Below are positions 1 to 7,324 of a stretch of DNA of 64,000 bases, in pieces. A program made the translations under genes and the position numbers. The first letter of the stretch is position 1. Each line of letters opens with the position of its first letter. Location of the stretch: assembly GCA_943367715.1 (NCBI GenBank), contig CALRJY020000010.1, positions 112,402 through 176,401 on the forward strand, read 5' to 3'. The DNA is from JAEYXS01 sp943367715 (lineage in GTDB: Bacteria > Verrucomicrobiota > Verrucomicrobiia > Limisphaerales > JAEYXS01). The notes beneath the pieces were generated by a model. The model searched no databases. It was not told where the DNA came from and saw nothing but the letters and a program-made list of their open reading frames with translations.

Positions 1-228
1 TTGCTTCAAATTCTCGGCGCCGTACTCAGCGGCGTGGAAAGCATCGCCATCATCGGTCTGCTCATGCAGGTAGTCGGTTTCATCATGTTCATCTGGGGTT
101 GCAGCTGTTACGCCGTGGGGAAGGGCTACTCCCAGTTCCTCGGCATCTTGGGCCTTTTGAGCTGCCTCGGCCTCGTCATCCTGGTTGTGCTTCCGGACAA
201 GCATAAATCTCCCCCTCCTATTAAGTAA
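1..228 (+). CDS. Small hydrophobic membrane protein, possibly 5'-truncated
   Basis: The frame opens at the first base of the window with TTG and gives 75 residues. It may be a real TTG start or the tail of a longer gene cut by the window edge. Two hydrophobic segments (about residues 5-33 and 44-64) are separated by a short Cys-containing loop, and a charged Lys/Pro-rich tail follows. This fits a two-pass inner-membrane protein. A strong hairpin terminator lies 20 bases after the stop. I do not recognise a family and assign no function. Confidence 0.6.
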   Translation: MLQILGAVLSGVESIAIIGLLMQVVGFIMFIWGCSCYAVGKGYSQFLGILGLLSCLGLVILVVLPDKHKSPPPIK

Positions 229-248
229 CAATTTTCCGTCACGGACAC

Positions 249-279
249 AGGGGCCAGTTCGACTGGCCCCTGTTTTTTA
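249..279 (+). terminator. Rho-independent terminator after the small membrane gene
   Basis: The stem CAGGGGCCAG / CTGGCCCCTG surrounds a 4-base loop (249-272) and is followed by a run of T. The T-run overlaps the stop codon of the convergent esterase gene, so the two genes abut at this hairpin. Confidence 0.85.
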
Positions 280-2391
280 TCCCACCACTTCCCCCTTCCC
301 GTTCCACGTCTCGATCATCTTCAATTTCTTCCCGCTCAACATCCGGTAACAATCCGGCAGATCAAAACTCTTCAACACTCCCGGCACCATGCACGAGAGC
401 GGCCATTTATAGATCTCCGTCTCCGCCAAGTCCGCGAACGACGTCAGCGCATTTTTGAACGTCACCTGGTTCACCTCATCCGCGATGATCGCCGCGAACG
501 TCGCCGGGATCGTCCCCCAACCCTTCGCCACCAAGTGCACGCCCTCGTGCCCCGTCCCGCGCAACCAATCGATCGTCCGCAAAATATCCCACGTCTTCTG
601 CGCCACATACGAATCATCCAGCATGATTGCATGGACCGCATAAAAATAATCACTCCCATACGGCGTCAGGAATGAGTTCGCGCCGCACGTATCCGGTTGC
701 GATTCCCCGATGCCCCGCACATCGCACGCATAGATCGCCGCGTCTTTCTCCGCGCCCATGATCTCCTTGATCAATGGCTCCTCGCGCAACTCCGCATCCG
801 CCGAGTGATGCGAGATATACAGCACCGCGCGCTTCTTGTCCTTCGGCGGACGCGAATACAGCGGCTCATCCGTCAACCGCGTCACCAAGGTCTGGATGCC
901 CGGCTCCGTCTCTACCACATAAGTCACCGCCGTCTTCGTCGGATACTTGCGATTCCCCAGCGGACGCAATATCCGATAATCTGGATACGTGCTCTGCCGC
1001 CGCACCTTCAATACATTCGTGAGCGCCTGCCGCAACGCATTTCCATCCAGCGGCGCGCGCTCCTTGCGCAATTTCTCGGAAATCTCCTTCGTGAAGGAAA
1101 ACATCGTGCGCGACTTCAGCTCCGCCACCTGTCCGTTCGGCGTGCACCACAGCACCTCATCCTTCTCGATCACCAATGCCGGCTCCTTCTCCGCCGTGGA
1201 CACCTGCGTCATCGCGTTGAAAAACTTGTACATCTCCTCGCGATTCTCCTGCGAATACCCGTGATACGTCGGCCCCGTGAACATCGCGATATTGTTCGGG
1301 TAACCCAGCAGATCATACAGCCGCTGCAAGCGCCCAAACGCCTCTTCCGTCCCGCGCACATCGAAGAAATCGCGCTCCTTCGCCAGAAGAATCACCGGCC
1401 TCGGCGCCATCGCCGCGATGAAATCCTCATGATCCAATCCCAGCGCCAACGCCTTCGGCGGACACTGCTCCGTATCCGCCGGCAACTCATTCTCCAAGTT
1501 GCGCCGGAACGTCGTCACAAAACACGCCGGGGCCGCCATCGTCCAGCGGCTCTCCAATCCGCACAACCACGTCGTCATCGTGCCCCCGCCCGAATTGCCC
1601 GTGATCCCCACGATCTGCGGATTCACTTCCTTCCGCGTCAGCAGATAATCCAGTGCGCGAATCCCATCCCACGCCCGCCAGCTCCCGAAAAATTCACCCA
1701 CTAGGAACTGCTGATTCCCGCCCAGCAAATGCTCCTGCACCCCCGCACCCACCGGCGACTTCAACTGCTCATTCGTATATTGAAACCGCTCCCCTTGTCC
1801 GATCGGATCAAAGATCAGCACCACATAACCCTGCCGCGCCAATCCTTGAGCAAAACTCTGATACGCCTCCGCCGCCTTCCCATTCGTCGAATGCCCGCAC
1901 GACCCCACAATGCCCGGCAACGGAAACGCTTTGCCCTTCGGAATGTACAGATTCGCCGTCACCAGGAAACCCGGCCGACTCTCGAAGATCACATTCTCGA
2001 TCGTATACGCATCCCGCTCTACCGTCTTCGTCGTCCGCGCATTCAGCGGCGTCTTCTCCGGCCAAGGCCCGAAACACGTCTGGATCTTCTGCCTCACCCC
2101 CAGCACATACCGCTGTGCATCCTCCAGATTCTTCATCTCCAGCCGCTTCGCGCGGAAAGTCTGCTCCAGCCGCCGCACCCGGTTCACATACTGCTCCTGC
2201 ACCATCCGCGAGAAACGGTTCAGTGGTGCCAATGTGGGCGCAGCGGAAGCCTTCCCCGCCTCCGCCGCCAGCGCCGAAGAAACACCCGGCACCTCGCCCA
2301 TTGCCAGGCCCAAGAGCCCCAGCCCCGTGGCCTGCAACAACTCACGACGATTCCACAGCAACGACGGATCAGGATTTGGCAAAGGATTCAT
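277..2391 (-). CDS. Tat-exported alpha/beta hydrolase, acetyl-xylan-esterase-like
   Basis: 704 residues. The N-terminus carries a twin-arginine signal (NRRELLQATG, residues 14-23, then a hydrophobic stretch and an Ala-rich cleavage region), so export in folded form is likely. An alpha/beta hydrolase domain spans about 120-390, with the nucleophile elbow GNSGGG (Ser267), a plausible acid Asp341 (KERDFF) and His377 (TYHGYS). The C-terminal half (about 480-690) has a second, weaker hydrolase-like segment without a clear nucleophile, which is common in large exported esterases of Planctomycetes and Verrucomicrobia. By family it probably deacetylates or de-esterifies plant or algal polysaccharide; the substrate is unknown. 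It is a single gene with its promoter in the AT-rich stretch to its right. Confidence 0.8.
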   Translation of the reverse strand: MNPLPNPDPSLLWNRRELLQATGLGLLGLAMGEVPGVSSALAAEAGKASAAPTLAPLNRFSRMVQEQYVNRVRRLEQTFRAKRLEMKNLEDAQRYVLGVRQKIQTCFGPWPEKTPLNARTTKTVERDAYTIENVIFESRPGFLVTANLYIPKGKAFPLPGIVGSCGHSTNGKAAEAYQSFAQGLARQGYVVLIFDPIGQGERFQYTNEQLKSPVGAGVQEHLLGGNQQFLVGEFFGSWRAWDGIRALDYLLTRKEVNPQIVGITGNSGGGTMTTWLCGLESRWTMAAPACFVTTFRRNLENELPADTEQCPPKALALGLDHEDFIAAMAPRPVILLAKERDFFDVRGTEEAFGRLQRLYDLLGYPNNIAMFTGPTYHGYSQENREEMYKFFNAMTQVSTAEKEPALVIEKDEVLWCTPNGQVAELKSRTMFSFTKEISEKLRKERAPLDGNALRQALTNVLKVRRQSTYPDYRILRPLGNRKYPTKTAVTYVVETEPGIQTLVTRLTDEPLYSRPPKDKKRAVLYISHHSADAELREEPLIKEIMGAEKDAAIYACDVRGIGESQPDTCGANSFLTPYGSDYFYAVHAIMLDDSYVAQKTWDILRTIDWLRGTGHEGVHLVAKGWGTIPATFAAIIADEVNQVTFKNALTSFADLAETEIYKWPLSCMVPGVLKSFDLPDCYRMLSGKKLKMIETWNGKGEVVG

Positions 2392-2988
2392 GATGACAAT
2401 ACCCCTCTACATACTCCCATTTCCCCTCCAACAAAAGCCATTTTGCCACCCCTGCCCCATTCCGGTAGGGCATCGTTGCCGCGATGCCGTTGCCTTTCCT
2501 GCTCTGAACGTTGGATGAGAGTTTGGATGCTTCCCCTTCCCTCGTCCGCATTTCCCCTGTCACACCACATAATTCATCCTTTCATGCTTTAATTTGTGAG
2601 GAATCTCGCGTGGAAGAAAACCACCGCTAAACCTCTCCTTTCGTCAGCAATGAAAAAGGTAACATATTTCTTCAATTCTGCCATCACTTTTCGCTAAAAT
2701 TTATATCGAAAACCGAACCAGTTCATCTCCAACAAATTACAAAAACAACTCAACGCGTAACTCACCATTTCAGTTTCAAATTCCCCCTCAAACGCACCCT
2801 TCAAAACTCAAAAAAAGAGCCTGTGAATTCCATCCCGGTTGAGAATTCAACTCCCGGGAATCGAGTCCCTACCCGTCCCTTTCCCTTTCGTGTATTTCGC
2901 GTCGTTCGCGGTTAAACCTTTTTCCCTCCCTCGGGCTGTCGGCGGTGTTTGCGATTGGCTGCTCAGGCACCCAAAGAGCCCTCCTCCA

Positions 2989-3016
2989 CCTCGGCACTTG
3001 TTAATAAGTGCCGAGG
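2989..3016. repeat. Perfect 11-bp stem hairpin, dispersed module 1
   Basis: CCTCGGCACTT, a 6-base loop, then AAGTGCCGAGG. A related hairpin with the same CCTCGGCA/TGCCGAGG core, also followed two bases later by TTCTACC, lies at 44000-44031. There is no T-run, so it is not a standard terminator. Confidence 0.85.
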
Positions 3017-3046
3017 AATTCTACCCCCCCCCCGGACTGACGGCTC

Positions 3047-3094
3047 ACGCGCCCCGTGCCCCGACCTCCATGTCGGGGTCGGCAGTCCGCGACG
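3047..3094. repeat. 48-base dispersed module 2, copy 1
   Basis: Aligns without gaps to 43888-43935 with 42 of 48 bases identical by my count. Contains an internal hairpin CCCCGAC/GTCGGGG and ends in GGCAGTCCGCGACG, which is identical in both copies. Confidence 0.85.
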
Positions 3095-3199
3095 CCCGCC
3101 GCCACCTCCCCGCCCAAGTCCTCGCCTCGCAAGTGAAAGCAGCTTGGTCACGTCAAATCGTTGCGAAGTCGAAAGTCCCCAAGCACCCACCCCGTAGTG

Positions 3200-3221
3200 G
3201 GACAGGCGCCTTCGCCTGTCC
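3200..3221. repeat. Hairpin GGACAGGCG/CGCCTGTCC, dispersed module 3
   Basis: Perfect 9-bp stem with a 4-base loop, 56 bases before the first gene of the small-gene array. At the equivalent place in the second repeat region a hairpin GGACAAA/TTTGTCC (44055-44071) keeps the GGACA...TGTCC frame with a different stem interior. Confidence 0.75.
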
Positions 3222-3277
3222 AGCCTCGGCCCATTTTCCCTTGCCGCCTCACCCTCCGGTCTTTATCCCTTAGTTAC

Positions 3278-3610
3278 ATGAGCACGTCCCCACCCTTCCC
3301 CCGCTGGACGGTGGCCTCGTTTGTCGTGGCGTTGCTGGGTAATCTCATGGCCGCTGCCTGCTTCGTCTGGACCCTCCTGATGATTCCTTCCGGTTCCGCC
3401 GTGCGCTTGCTTTTGGAAAGCGCGGTCTGTTTCCTCATCTCTATCGCGACTCTGCTGGTCGTCCTGCTCTTGGTCATCGTCGCCTGGCGGAAAGAACGTA
3501 CTTACGCCGTGCTGCTCCTCATCGCCTGCCTTGCCTTAACTCCGTGGTTTTTCTCCGGCTGGGCCATGCATCAAGTCGCCGCCCTGCGTGGAATCAGTTT
3601 AAAGTCATGA
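3278..3610 (+). CDS. Hypothetical membrane protein, first gene of small-gene array 1
   Basis: 110 residues from the ATG at 3278. A longer upstream frame would run into the repeat hairpins and is rejected. Three hydrophobic helices are visible (about 10-35, 45-68 and 73-98), with a short basic loop WRKER between the second and third. The stop overlaps the next start as ATGA (3607-3610), which suggests translational coupling with the zinc-ribbon protein. No family recognised. Confidence 0.65.
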   Translation: MSTSPPFPRWTVASFVVALLGNLMAAACFVWTLLMIPSGSAVRLLLESAVCFLISIATLLVVLLLVIVAWRKERTYAVLLLIACLALTPWFFSGWAMHQVAALRGISLKS

Positions 3611-3915
3611 GCACCACCCTATCCCTGCCGAAACGCCTGCTGCGCGCCTATGTCGCCCTCACCGGATCGCTCTGCGCCCATACCATCGGCGTCTTTGACC
3701 GCTACACCGAGGAACACCGCCGCTTTCTGTGCTCCGGCTTCACCTGCGGCTCCTGCCATGAATTTCTCATCCGCAAAAGCCTGCTGGCCGATGTGGTCAC
3801 CTACGACCCTCAAGGAAACGAAGTCCCAATGTTCAAAGCCCGTGCCCAAGGAAAGCAGTTCGGCTGCCCCAGATGCGGCCATCGCTGGGACATCCGGCTG
3901 ACCAAAGCTTCATAA
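3607..3915 (+). CDS. Small zinc-ribbon protein
   Basis: 102 residues, starting at the ATG that overlaps the previous stop. Two Cys pairs, CGSC in the first half and CPRC near the C-terminus (followed by GHRWD), look like a split zinc ribbon. A further Cys lies just before the first pair (LCSGFTCGSC). Such proteins often bind nucleic acid or serve as structural partners, but nothing here shows which. The coupling to the membrane protein suggests the two act together. The longer frame starting at 3544 would lie inside the membrane gene and is not used. Confidence 0.65.
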   Translation: MSTTLSLPKRLLRAYVALTGSLCAHTIGVFDRYTEEHRRFLCSGFTCGSCHEFLIRKSLLADVVTYDPQGNEVPMFKARAQGKQFGCPRCGHRWDIRLTKAS

Positions 3916-3947
3916 ACCAAATCTATCAGCTCGCTATCACGCACCAA

Positions 3948-4388
3948 ATGACCTCATCGGCGATGATCAACCTCGAACACATCCTTTCACTGATGTATAC
4001 GTCGCACATCCCCCACACTGACGAACTGGTGGATGGCTTTAGAAGCGGCACTGTTCATCTGGAAACAAACGAACCTCAGGGCGTAGGGACTGGATGCGAT
4101 GAACTCTTGAGTCTTTATCGGATGAGAAGCGAACCCAAACGTGACGGTGTTCCAACTGAACATTCCTTAAGAATGAATCAGGAAGCAAAGCAGCTCGCTG
4201 ATCGCCTCGCTTGTTTCCCGGGAAAGAAGTGTCATATCCTGACCCTCACAGCGGAACCAAACATCAACTATGGCATCTTTGTCCTCACCGATATGTCTGA
4301 CGTTGTGGGATGCACTTGGGGGCTTGATGCACGTAAGACGCCTCCTGAGGAATGGGCGCGTTTATGGGGAAAAGGCGAAAATGCCTGA
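3948..4388 (+). CDS. Hypothetical protein, array 1
   Basis: 146 residues from the ATG at 3948 (an ATG at 3963 is also possible; a longer frame from 3873 would overlap the previous gene). Soluble, no signal peptide or membrane segment, mildly acidic, with a tryptophan-rich C-terminal end. No motif recognised. Same strand and similar size to its neighbours. Confidence 0.5.
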   Translation: MTSSAMINLEHILSLMYTSHIPHTDELVDGFRSGTVHLETNEPQGVGTGCDELLSLYRMRSEPKRDGVPTEHSLRMNQEAKQLADRLACFPGKKCHILTLTAEPNINYGIFVLTDMSDVVGCTWGLDARKTPPEEWARLWGKGENA

Positions 4389-4457
4389 CCTTCGTTTATG
4401 GAGCTGTCATCCGGTCGTCCCGGGTTTTGCGCCTCTGTTTATTACCCGTTGAGTGTT

Positions 4458-4859
4458 ATGCTTTGCATCCGCTACACCGATCGTGAAGGCTGTGAGATCT
4501 CCGGTGCCGTTTCTGAACTGCGCACTGTTGCCGAAGCCATCACTCATCTCGCTGCCACTGGTGGTTCAGTATCGATTCCGACCAGCACCATGACCGATGC
4601 GCGACCATATGATCGCCTGCTGCACCGTCTGGTGCTTCATGTCACCACCGGCCCCGTCTGCGCCCGTGTGGCAGGTGACCAGCTCGACCTCAGCGCCGGA
4701 GCCGACTTCCTGGACACTCTCTCTTCCTTCTTTATTTTTGATGAAGGCACACCGGTCGGTCATCATCACCATCATGAATACTGGGAAGGCAACGCCTATG
4801 TTTCATCTGAGTCCACCCCCTTGGTCATCAGCGTCACCGGCACCGAGCATCCCACCTGA
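4458..4859 (+). CDS. Hypothetical protein with His-rich C-terminal motif, possibly immunity-like
   Basis: 133 residues from the ATG at 4458. The C-terminal third has the pattern LSSFFIFDEG, then HHHHHEYW, then SSESTPLVIS. From memory this spacing resembles small immunity proteins of polymorphic toxin systems (Imm32-like), but I would not rely on that without a profile search. The five histidines sit inside the domain, not at a terminus. No signal peptide. Confidence 0.5.
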   Translation: MLCIRYTDREGCEISGAVSELRTVAEAITHLAATGGSVSIPTSTMTDARPYDRLLHRLVLHVTTGPVCARVAGDQLDLSAGADFLDTLSSFFIFDEGTPVGHHHHHEYWEGNAYVSSESTPLVISVTGTEHPT

Positions 4860-4963
4860 AAGTTATCTCCCGCACTCCTGTCGGGGATTCACTTCCGTTT
4901 TCACCGTTGACACCCCTGCAATGCGCGGCTCAGCTTCATCCATCAACCTGTGGTTAAAAGCAT

Positions 4964-5407
4964 ATGGGCTACTCCATCCAAATCCGCTACCGGGACCAGC
5001 TCGTCATCCCCGCAAACGCTCACTACGTGCCTCCGAATCCCCAAATGCCCAACTATATCAAATTGGCTGGCGAACATATGGGCACACTCGTTCATTTCAT
5101 GGAGGCGACCGGCGTTGTGGATGTGCAAATCCACAACGCAAAAGAAAAGAAGAAGTGCCGGCCGGGAGCCGTGCCGGTCTATAAATTTTGCTGGAACGAC
5201 GGCTTCGTCGTCACCGCCAAAGAGGCCCAGGCGATCGCCACTTCCCTTTCTCAGCATGAGCTCCTTTCACCGGCTTTCCTGCAACAGCATTTTCCCAAAC
5301 TTAAAACTGACGACAAAGCCACGCTCGAGCTGTTCCACAAACTGCTCGCCCTGTGGATACCGTATAACCGTGTCGCTGCCGCCAACAACGGATACACCAT
5401 CCGATGA
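4964..5407 (+). CDS. Hypothetical protein, array 1
   Basis: 147 residues from the ATG at 4964. Soluble. The middle has a basic KEKKKCR patch and is followed by a long helical segment (about residues 85-125). There is no known motif. A second frame of similar length (4950-5423) covers the same bases; this one is preferred for its start and its more natural amino-acid composition. Confidence 0.5.
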   Translation: MGYSIQIRYRDQLVIPANAHYVPPNPQMPNYIKLAGEHMGTLVHFMEATGVVDVQIHNAKEKKKCRPGAVPVYKFCWNDGFVVTAKEAQAIATSLSQHELLSPAFLQQHFPKLKTDDKATLELFHKLLALWIPYNRVAAANNGYTIR

Positions 5408-5447
5408 CATCCCTGCCGCATAACCATTCGTCCTCCCACGCACCGCC

Positions 5448-6074
5448 ATGAGCTCCGTCCGCACACCGCAGGAGAAGAAAAAGATCGCCTACGAGCGCGA
5501 CCACTACAGCCGTGGCAAACACAATAAAGGATGGCGCAGGAAAAAGCCGCTCAAGAAAGCCAAAGCCCGCCGCGCCTTTCGCAGAAACAGCAAAGACCTC
5601 CTCCGCATCACCGCCGCTGAACCAGACACCGCCCCGCAAAACGTCCAACGCAAACAAGGCTCAATCCGTCAGAAACAGATTCAAGATTGGGGTGCGTCTC
5701 ACCTCAAAGAAATCGTCGCCACCCGCCGCATCCGCAATGGTCTGAACCAAGATGCCAAGAAAATCCGCCGTCTTCGCACCGTAACGACCAGCCATAAACC
5801 CTCACCTGCCATGGCCCGCACCCTGACCATCACCGTCTCCGCCTCACTGGAAGATTCCGAGCTCATCTCCCACATCCTCCATTTCAAAGAAGACCTGCAC
5901 CGCGCCTGCAAAGGCGGCATCTCCCTCTCCGATCCCGCCGCCGTGGACTCCGCACTGCTGCCTATGACCTTCACCATCCGCTCCAAACCCAGCTTCGCCC
6001 AATTCACCAAACTCATCGAAAAATCCGCGGCCAAATGGCGCGTCACCCAAGCCATAAACATCACCAAACGCTGA
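5448..6074 (+). CDS. Hypothetical protein with very basic N-terminal region
   Basis: 208 residues. The first 50 are extremely rich in Lys and Arg (PQEKKKIAYERDH, then WRRKKPLKKAKARRAFRR) and look like a nucleic-acid-binding or ribosome-associated tail. This N-terminal pattern recalls a widespread uncharacterised family of small bacterial proteins, but I cannot name it. The C-terminal 90 residues (from about 118) look like a compact alpha/beta domain. An in-frame ATG at residue 121 could start a separate C-terminal protein. Confidence 0.5.
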   Translation: MSSVRTPQEKKKIAYERDHYSRGKHNKGWRRKKPLKKAKARRAFRRNSKDLLRITAAEPDTAPQNVQRKQGSIRQKQIQDWGASHLKEIVATRRIRNGLNQDAKKIRRLRTVTTSHKPSPAMARTLTITVSASLEDSELISHILHFKEDLHRACKGGISLSDPAAVDSALLPMTFTIRSKPSFAQFTKLIEKSAAKWRVTQAINITKR

Positions 6075-6175
6075 ACCATCCCTGCACGGATGACTCATCC
6101 TTTTTAAATCCCCCTTCCCGTTTGACGAACTTCCCGCTCCATGGCTTATTGAATCCCGTGAACAAGGCCTCCTTT

Positions 6176-6616
6176 ATGCTTCCGGAAAACCAGCAAGTAG
6201 TCTCCCCCGAGCGATTCGATGAGCTTTTTCGTGAGCAGGCGAATATCGCAGAATTCCCCAAGGAAAACGACGAGCTGGAATATGAACGTCGCGACTCATT
6301 CCTCATTCACCTCATCCGTCGCGAGGTCACTGCGCACTTTGGCCCTGACTCGGGCAATTCTCCCTTCGTCGGTGAAGATTGGTGGCCTGACCACACCCGG
6401 CACATGGAAATTTCTTCACAGCATTGCACGCCGTCATTTCTCACCGCACTTCACGCACTGCTCACAGACGACTATCGGGATTATCGCATCCAACTCTGCG
6501 TTTACGTCGATCCCATGGAGGGTAATTCTTACATCGGCTCGATGGCTCTCTCAGCAGACCACGTCCTCATCGAACAGAAACTTCATGACCTTCTTTACTC
6601 CCACCGCAATGCCTGA
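6176..6616 (+). CDS. Hypothetical acidic protein, array 1
   Basis: 146 residues from the ATG at 6176; a GTG fifteen bases upstream is an alternative. Acidic and soluble, with a Trp/His-rich middle (EDWWPDHTRHM, about residues 62-72) and helical ends. No recognised family. Longer upstream extensions overlap the previous gene and are not used. Confidence 0.5.
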   Translation: MLPENQQVVSPERFDELFREQANIAEFPKENDELEYERRDSFLIHLIRREVTAHFGPDSGNSPFVGEDWWPDHTRHMEISSQHCTPSFLTALHALLTDDYRDYRIQLCVYVDPMEGNSYIGSMALSADHVLIEQKLHDLLYSHRNA

Positions 6617-6783
6617 CCATGCGTTAACGCGTCGGTGATTTTTAGACATGAAAACATCCAGACCAATCCATGTCAGTCTGACAGAAGCCTTCACCGTCTG
6701 GGTCGCCTTTTACGGACCGGAGGGTAGAGAGAAGGATGCCTAGCATGCCCTTCAAGGAACGGGATTTAACCTGTTAATGTCTT

Positions 6784-7017
6784 ATGCACCACGGACTGTT
6801 TCCCAATGATCCTGAGCCCCCCCGCAAAGTTCGCGTTCGTGTCTCGGTCTCCGATTCATCTCATACCACCGTGAGCACCGTGGAAGATCCATGCGAACAT
6901 TGGACTTTTCTCACCTCTCGCCTGCCAAAGATTTGGGCCGCCGGCACAGAGGTGACCATCATTTTTACGCCGATGGAGCTGGATTATCTCCAAGGAAAGA
7001 GAGAATTAGATCCGTAA
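6784..7017 (+). CDS. Small hypothetical protein, array 1
   Basis: 77 residues from the ATG at 6784. Predicted mostly beta (VRVRVSVSD, TEVTIIFTP). No motif. About 170 bases separate it from the previous gene; they contain only a possible 31-codon frame (6648-6743) that I do not call. Confidence 0.4.
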   Translation: MHHGLFPNDPEPPRKVRVRVSVSDSSHTTVSTVEDPCEHWTFLTSRLPKIWAAGTEVTIIFTPMELDYLQGKRELDP

Positions 7018-7087
7018 TCCCTGACCAATCGCTACAACAACACCCGAACGGAATAATCAAACTTGAGCCATTAAACCTCTTCACCCT

Positions 7088-7288
7088 ATGAAACGAAATC
7101 AGATCGCTTGGTGGTTATGGGCCGTAGGCACAGTGCTGATCGCACTGAGTTGGTTCGATGTGGTGAGCACGACAATTGGCTGGTGTGGTTTTGGCATCGG
7201 CATGATTGGCAGTGCTATGAGCTGGGGACTCCGTCCCCCAACGGGTAATCCGCAACCAGTTCCCCCGGCGGTTGAAAAGAAGGATTAA
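7088..7288 (+). CDS. Small two-helix membrane protein, last gene of array 1
   Basis: 66 residues. Two hydrophobic segments (about 7-24 and 29-47) are followed by a Pro-rich, charged tail. Similar in kind to the small membrane proteins at 1-228 and 48218-48535, but with no clear sequence relation. Function unknown. Confidence 0.5.
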   Translation: MKRNQIAWWLWAVGTVLIALSWFDVVSTTIGWCGFGIGMIGSAMSWGLRPPTGNPQPVPPAVEKKD

Positions 7289-7324
7289 CGCCACGAGGTT
7301 GTGATTCTGCGATTGTAGAATTGC

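Larger units (their letters stand above)
2392..3277. other. Gene-free region, 886 bases: AT-rich half then repeat-bearing GC-rich half
   Basis: No convincing coding frame. From about 2570 to 2830 the sequence is much more AT-rich than its surroundings and probably holds promoters, including that of the minus-strand esterase. From about 2885 it turns GC-rich and carries a short-period motif (2886-2914), the hairpin at 2989-3016, a 48-base module (3047-3094) that recurs at 43888, and a third hairpin (3200-3221). Plus-strand frames predicted across it run straight through these repeats and are not credible genes. Confidence 0.7.

Noticed and set aside
697..1704. 335-codon plus-strand frame opposite the first esterase
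   Set aside because: Arg/His-rich shadow with no domain; the minus-strand gene has Tat signal and catalytic triad.
2839..3273. Plus-strand frame across the first repeat region
   Set aside because: Reads through hairpins and low-complexity Pro-rich sequence; no ribosome site.
4458..4859. Engineered His-tag
   Set aside because: The five His residues are internal and within a conserved-looking domain, so natural.
6648..6743. 31-codon frame between two array genes
   Set aside because: Has an ATG and natural-looking composition but no ribosome site or motif; too short to support.
3278..7288. Integron gene-cassette array
   Set aside because: No integrase gene and no consistent attC-like imperfect palindromes between the small genes; gaps are of very different length and two genes overlap.
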